Below, in pieces: positions 6,699-7,863 of a DNA stretch of 7,863 bases. A program made the translations under genes and the position numbers. Source of the stretch: JANYJJ01 sp038241115 (GTDB taxonomy: Bacteria > Pseudomonadota > Gammaproteobacteria > Burkholderiales > Burkholderiaceae_C); NCBI GenBank assembly GCA_038241115.1, contig JBBRGA010000155.1, forward strand, positions 1 to 7,863, read 5' to 3'. The notes beneath the pieces were generated by a model. It saw only the letters and a program-made list of their open reading frames with translations. It made no database searches and had not been told where the DNA came from. How positions within the stretch are numbered: position 1 is the stretch's first letter; the number at the start of each line of letters is the position of its first letter.

Positions 6699-7586
6699 TC
6701 AAACGCCGCCCGCCGCCAACGCTTCGCGAACTGCGGCCACCTGTCGGCGCGAAACCGCCAGCCATTCGTCGACCGGAGCCACGCGCACCGCCCAAGCCTC
6801 GCCTGCACCTGCGCCCGCACCCGCCTCGGCGGCGTCGTCATCACTGCCTGCCAACACGCGCCGCTCGAGTGCCAAAACTGCTTTGCAAGCCACCAAGGCA
6901 TTGCGGTGGATGCGAATGAAGCGCGGCTCGGTTTGACGCGTCAGGCGCTGCTCCAGATCGCTGAGCGAGTCGTCGAGCAAATGGGTGCTGCTTGCTGTGC
7001 GCAGCGTGACGTATTTGAGCTCGGCTTTGAGGTACAGGACATCGGCCACGGGCACCCTCACCAGCCGTCCCCGGTCGTTGACAACGAGCACCGGATTCAA
7101 ATCGGCGGCTTGGACTGCGCCTGTGTCGAGGGGGGTCGACGCGGCGTTTGCGCTGACCAGGCTCAGGCGCTGCGCCACCCGCGCCAGCGCGGCTTGCAAG
7201 CGCTCACGGCGAACCGGTTTGGTGAGGTAGTCCACGGCGTCCAGGTCGAATGCTTTCAGTGCGTGCTCAGCGTGCGCTGTCACGAAAACAATCGCAGGTG
7301 CACGCGCTTGCGCGGCAAGAGGTGTCGATGGAGACCGCGAAGACTGCGCCTTCAATTCGTCGGCCAATTGCAAGCCGTCGCGCCCTGGCATGCGCACATC
7401 GAGCAAGAGCACATCGCATTCACGCGTGGCCAACCAAACCAGCGCCTGCGTGGCGTTGGCGGCCTCGCCCACAACGTCACAAAGCGGCTCGACGCATTCT
7501 TCGATCAACCTGCGCAAACGCATGCGCGCAAGCTCTTCGTCGTCCACCAAGAGCACGCGCAGTTTCGTTGTGGCGGTTATGTTCAT
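6699..7586 (-). CDS. LytTR-family response regulator (AlgR/LytR type)
   Basis: This 295-residue cytoplasmic DNA-binding regulator is presumably phosphorylated by the adjacent kinase. The N-terminal receiver (about 9-135) has acidic D15/D16 in VLLVDDEELAR, the phospho-acceptor D63 in VLLLDVRMPGRDG, T103 in FVTAHAEHAL, and K123 in DYLTKPVRRERL. The C-terminal LytTR domain (about 166-290) shows RLVRVPVADVLYLKAELKYV, then TLRT, FIRIHRNALVA (223-233) and VDEWLAVSRRQVAAVREAL (272-290). Two low-complexity insertions stand out: a Ser/Pro/Ala stretch at about 81-97 in the receiver and an Asp then Ala-Gly run (DDDAAEAGAGAGAGE, 249-263) in the DNA-binding domain. Both lie where surface loops are expected. 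No clear Shine-Dalgarno precedes the ATG; a short frame with a better one overlaps it by ATGA. Target genes cannot be read from the window, and the downstream hydrolase is one candidate. Confidence 0.95.
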   Translation of the reverse strand: MNITATTKLRVLLVDDEELARMRLRRLIEECVEPLCDVVGEAANATQALVWLATRECDVLLLDVRMPGRDGLQLADELKAQSSRSPSTPLAAQARAPAIVFVTAHAEHALKAFDLDAVDYLTKPVRRERLQAALARVAQRLSLVSANAASTPLDTGAVQAADLNPVLVVNDRGRLVRVPVADVLYLKAELKYVTLRTASSTHLLDDSLSDLEQRLTRQTEPRFIRIHRNALVACKAVLALERRVLAGSDDDAAEAGAGAGAGEAWAVRVAPVDEWLAVSRRQVAAVREALAAGGV

Positions 7587-7636
7587 GGATAGGTGAGTCG
7601 GCGTGGGCAGAGGTGCGGGCGGGGGCGTAGTCTCAT
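7583..7636 (-). CDS. possible 17-codon leader or coupling ORF between kinase and regulator
   Basis: Between the kinase stop (7647) and the regulator ATG (7586) the minus strand carries ATG at 7636. It is preceded by AGAGG seven bases upstream, a reasonable ribosome-binding site that begins within the kinase stop codon. The frame encodes MRLRPRPHLCPRRLTYP and stops at TGA 7585-7583, overlapping the regulator ATG as ATGA. The regulator itself lacks a visible Shine-Dalgarno, so this mini-ORF could carry ribosomes to its start. The peptide has no recognised family, and a chance frame in GC-rich DNA is a serious alternative. Confidence 0.3.
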   Translation of the reverse strand: MRLRPRPHLCPRRLTYP

Positions 7637-7646
7637 GAGGCCGCCT

Positions 7647-7863
7647 CTACAACGGCACAACGATCTTCACGCGAAACACGTCGCGGTCCAGCTCTGCTTC
7701 AAACTGCGCCGCCACGTCGTGCATCAGCCGCAAGCGTTCGCGCACATTGGCCAGGGCGATGCCGTGGCCCGGGTTGCTGCTGCCGCCCTGCACCGTATTG
7801 ACAATCGAGACCACCGCGCGGCCGCGATGCACTTGGGTGCGTATGCGCACCGTGCCGCCTTCC
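7647..7863 (-). CDS. sensor histidine kinase, LytS/AlgZ type (C-terminal 71 residues; runs off window)
   Basis: The frame is open from the right edge to a TAG at 7647-7649. It encodes the end of a GHKL/HATPase_c ATP-binding domain: a beta-strand pair (GGTVRIRTQV, then AVVSIVNTVQGG), the G2-type ATP-lid motif GHGIALANVRERL, and a closing strand VFRVKIVVPL. The GHGIALANVRERLRLMHD pattern is typical of the His_kinase/LytS-AlgZ class that pairs with LytTR regulators. The His phospho-acceptor and N box lie outside the window. It is 60 bp upstream of the regulator on the same strand, so the two form an operon and are expected to be cognate partners at the inner membrane. Confidence 0.9.
   Translation of the reverse strand, partial: EGGTVRIRTQVHRGRAVVSIVNTVQGGSSNPGHGIALANVRERLRLMHDVAAQFEAELDRDVFRVKIVVPL

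Noticed and set aside
6600..7592. Plus-strand open frame of 330 codons across the response regulator
   Set aside because: The minus strand there encodes an intact receiver-LytTR protein with all key residues; the plus frame shows no recognisable family.

Overview
The window reads as a chromosomal segment of a GC-rich beta-proteobacterium. Order Burkholderiales is likely and a Comamonadaceae-type genome is a reasonable guess. The guess rests on the style of the proteins (Ala-rich linkers, a LytTR/AlgR-type regulator pair, a CoaBC-Dut pair) and on high-GC codon use. It comes from family recognition by eye, not from a database search.

Layout. All genes but one lie on the minus strand. Read 5' to 3' on that strand from the right edge, there is first the C-terminal end of a LytS/AlgZ-type sensor histidine kinase (7863-7647). 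It is followed by its LytTR response regulator (7586-6699) and a secreted dienelactone-hydrolase-like enzyme (6664-5756). The single plus-strand gene, egtD (histidine N-alpha-methyltransferase, 4650-5669), converges on the hydrolase gene. An 11-bp periodic GC-rich repeat array (about 5693-5769) lies between them and includes the hydrolase stop codon. egtD diverges from a signal peptidase I gene (lepB, 4365-3517) across about 284 bp of sequence without a convincing gene. lepB is followed at close spacing by coaBC (3503-2265, coenzyme A synthesis) and dut (2226-1774, dUTPase). After a 127-bp gap comes an RND efflux operon: a membrane-fusion protein (1646-264) overlapping by ATGA with an MdtC/MuxC-type RND permease whose first 89 codons lie in the window (267-1).

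How the genes work together. The right side is a two-component signalling operon with a periplasmic or secreted hydrolase downstream. The middle and left are a housekeeping block (protein export, CoA, nucleotide-pool sanitation) leading into a tripartite efflux pump. No mobile element, RNA gene or CRISPR array was seen. No new multi-gene system is evident. The more unusual signals are small: the 11-bp array, a 14-bp duplication of the dut start region, a possible 17-codon coupling ORF between kinase and regulator, a 12-bp repeat that builds the tail of the fusion protein, egtD without an adjacent egtB, and gene neighbours that differ from the usual lspA-coaBC and algR-hemC orders.
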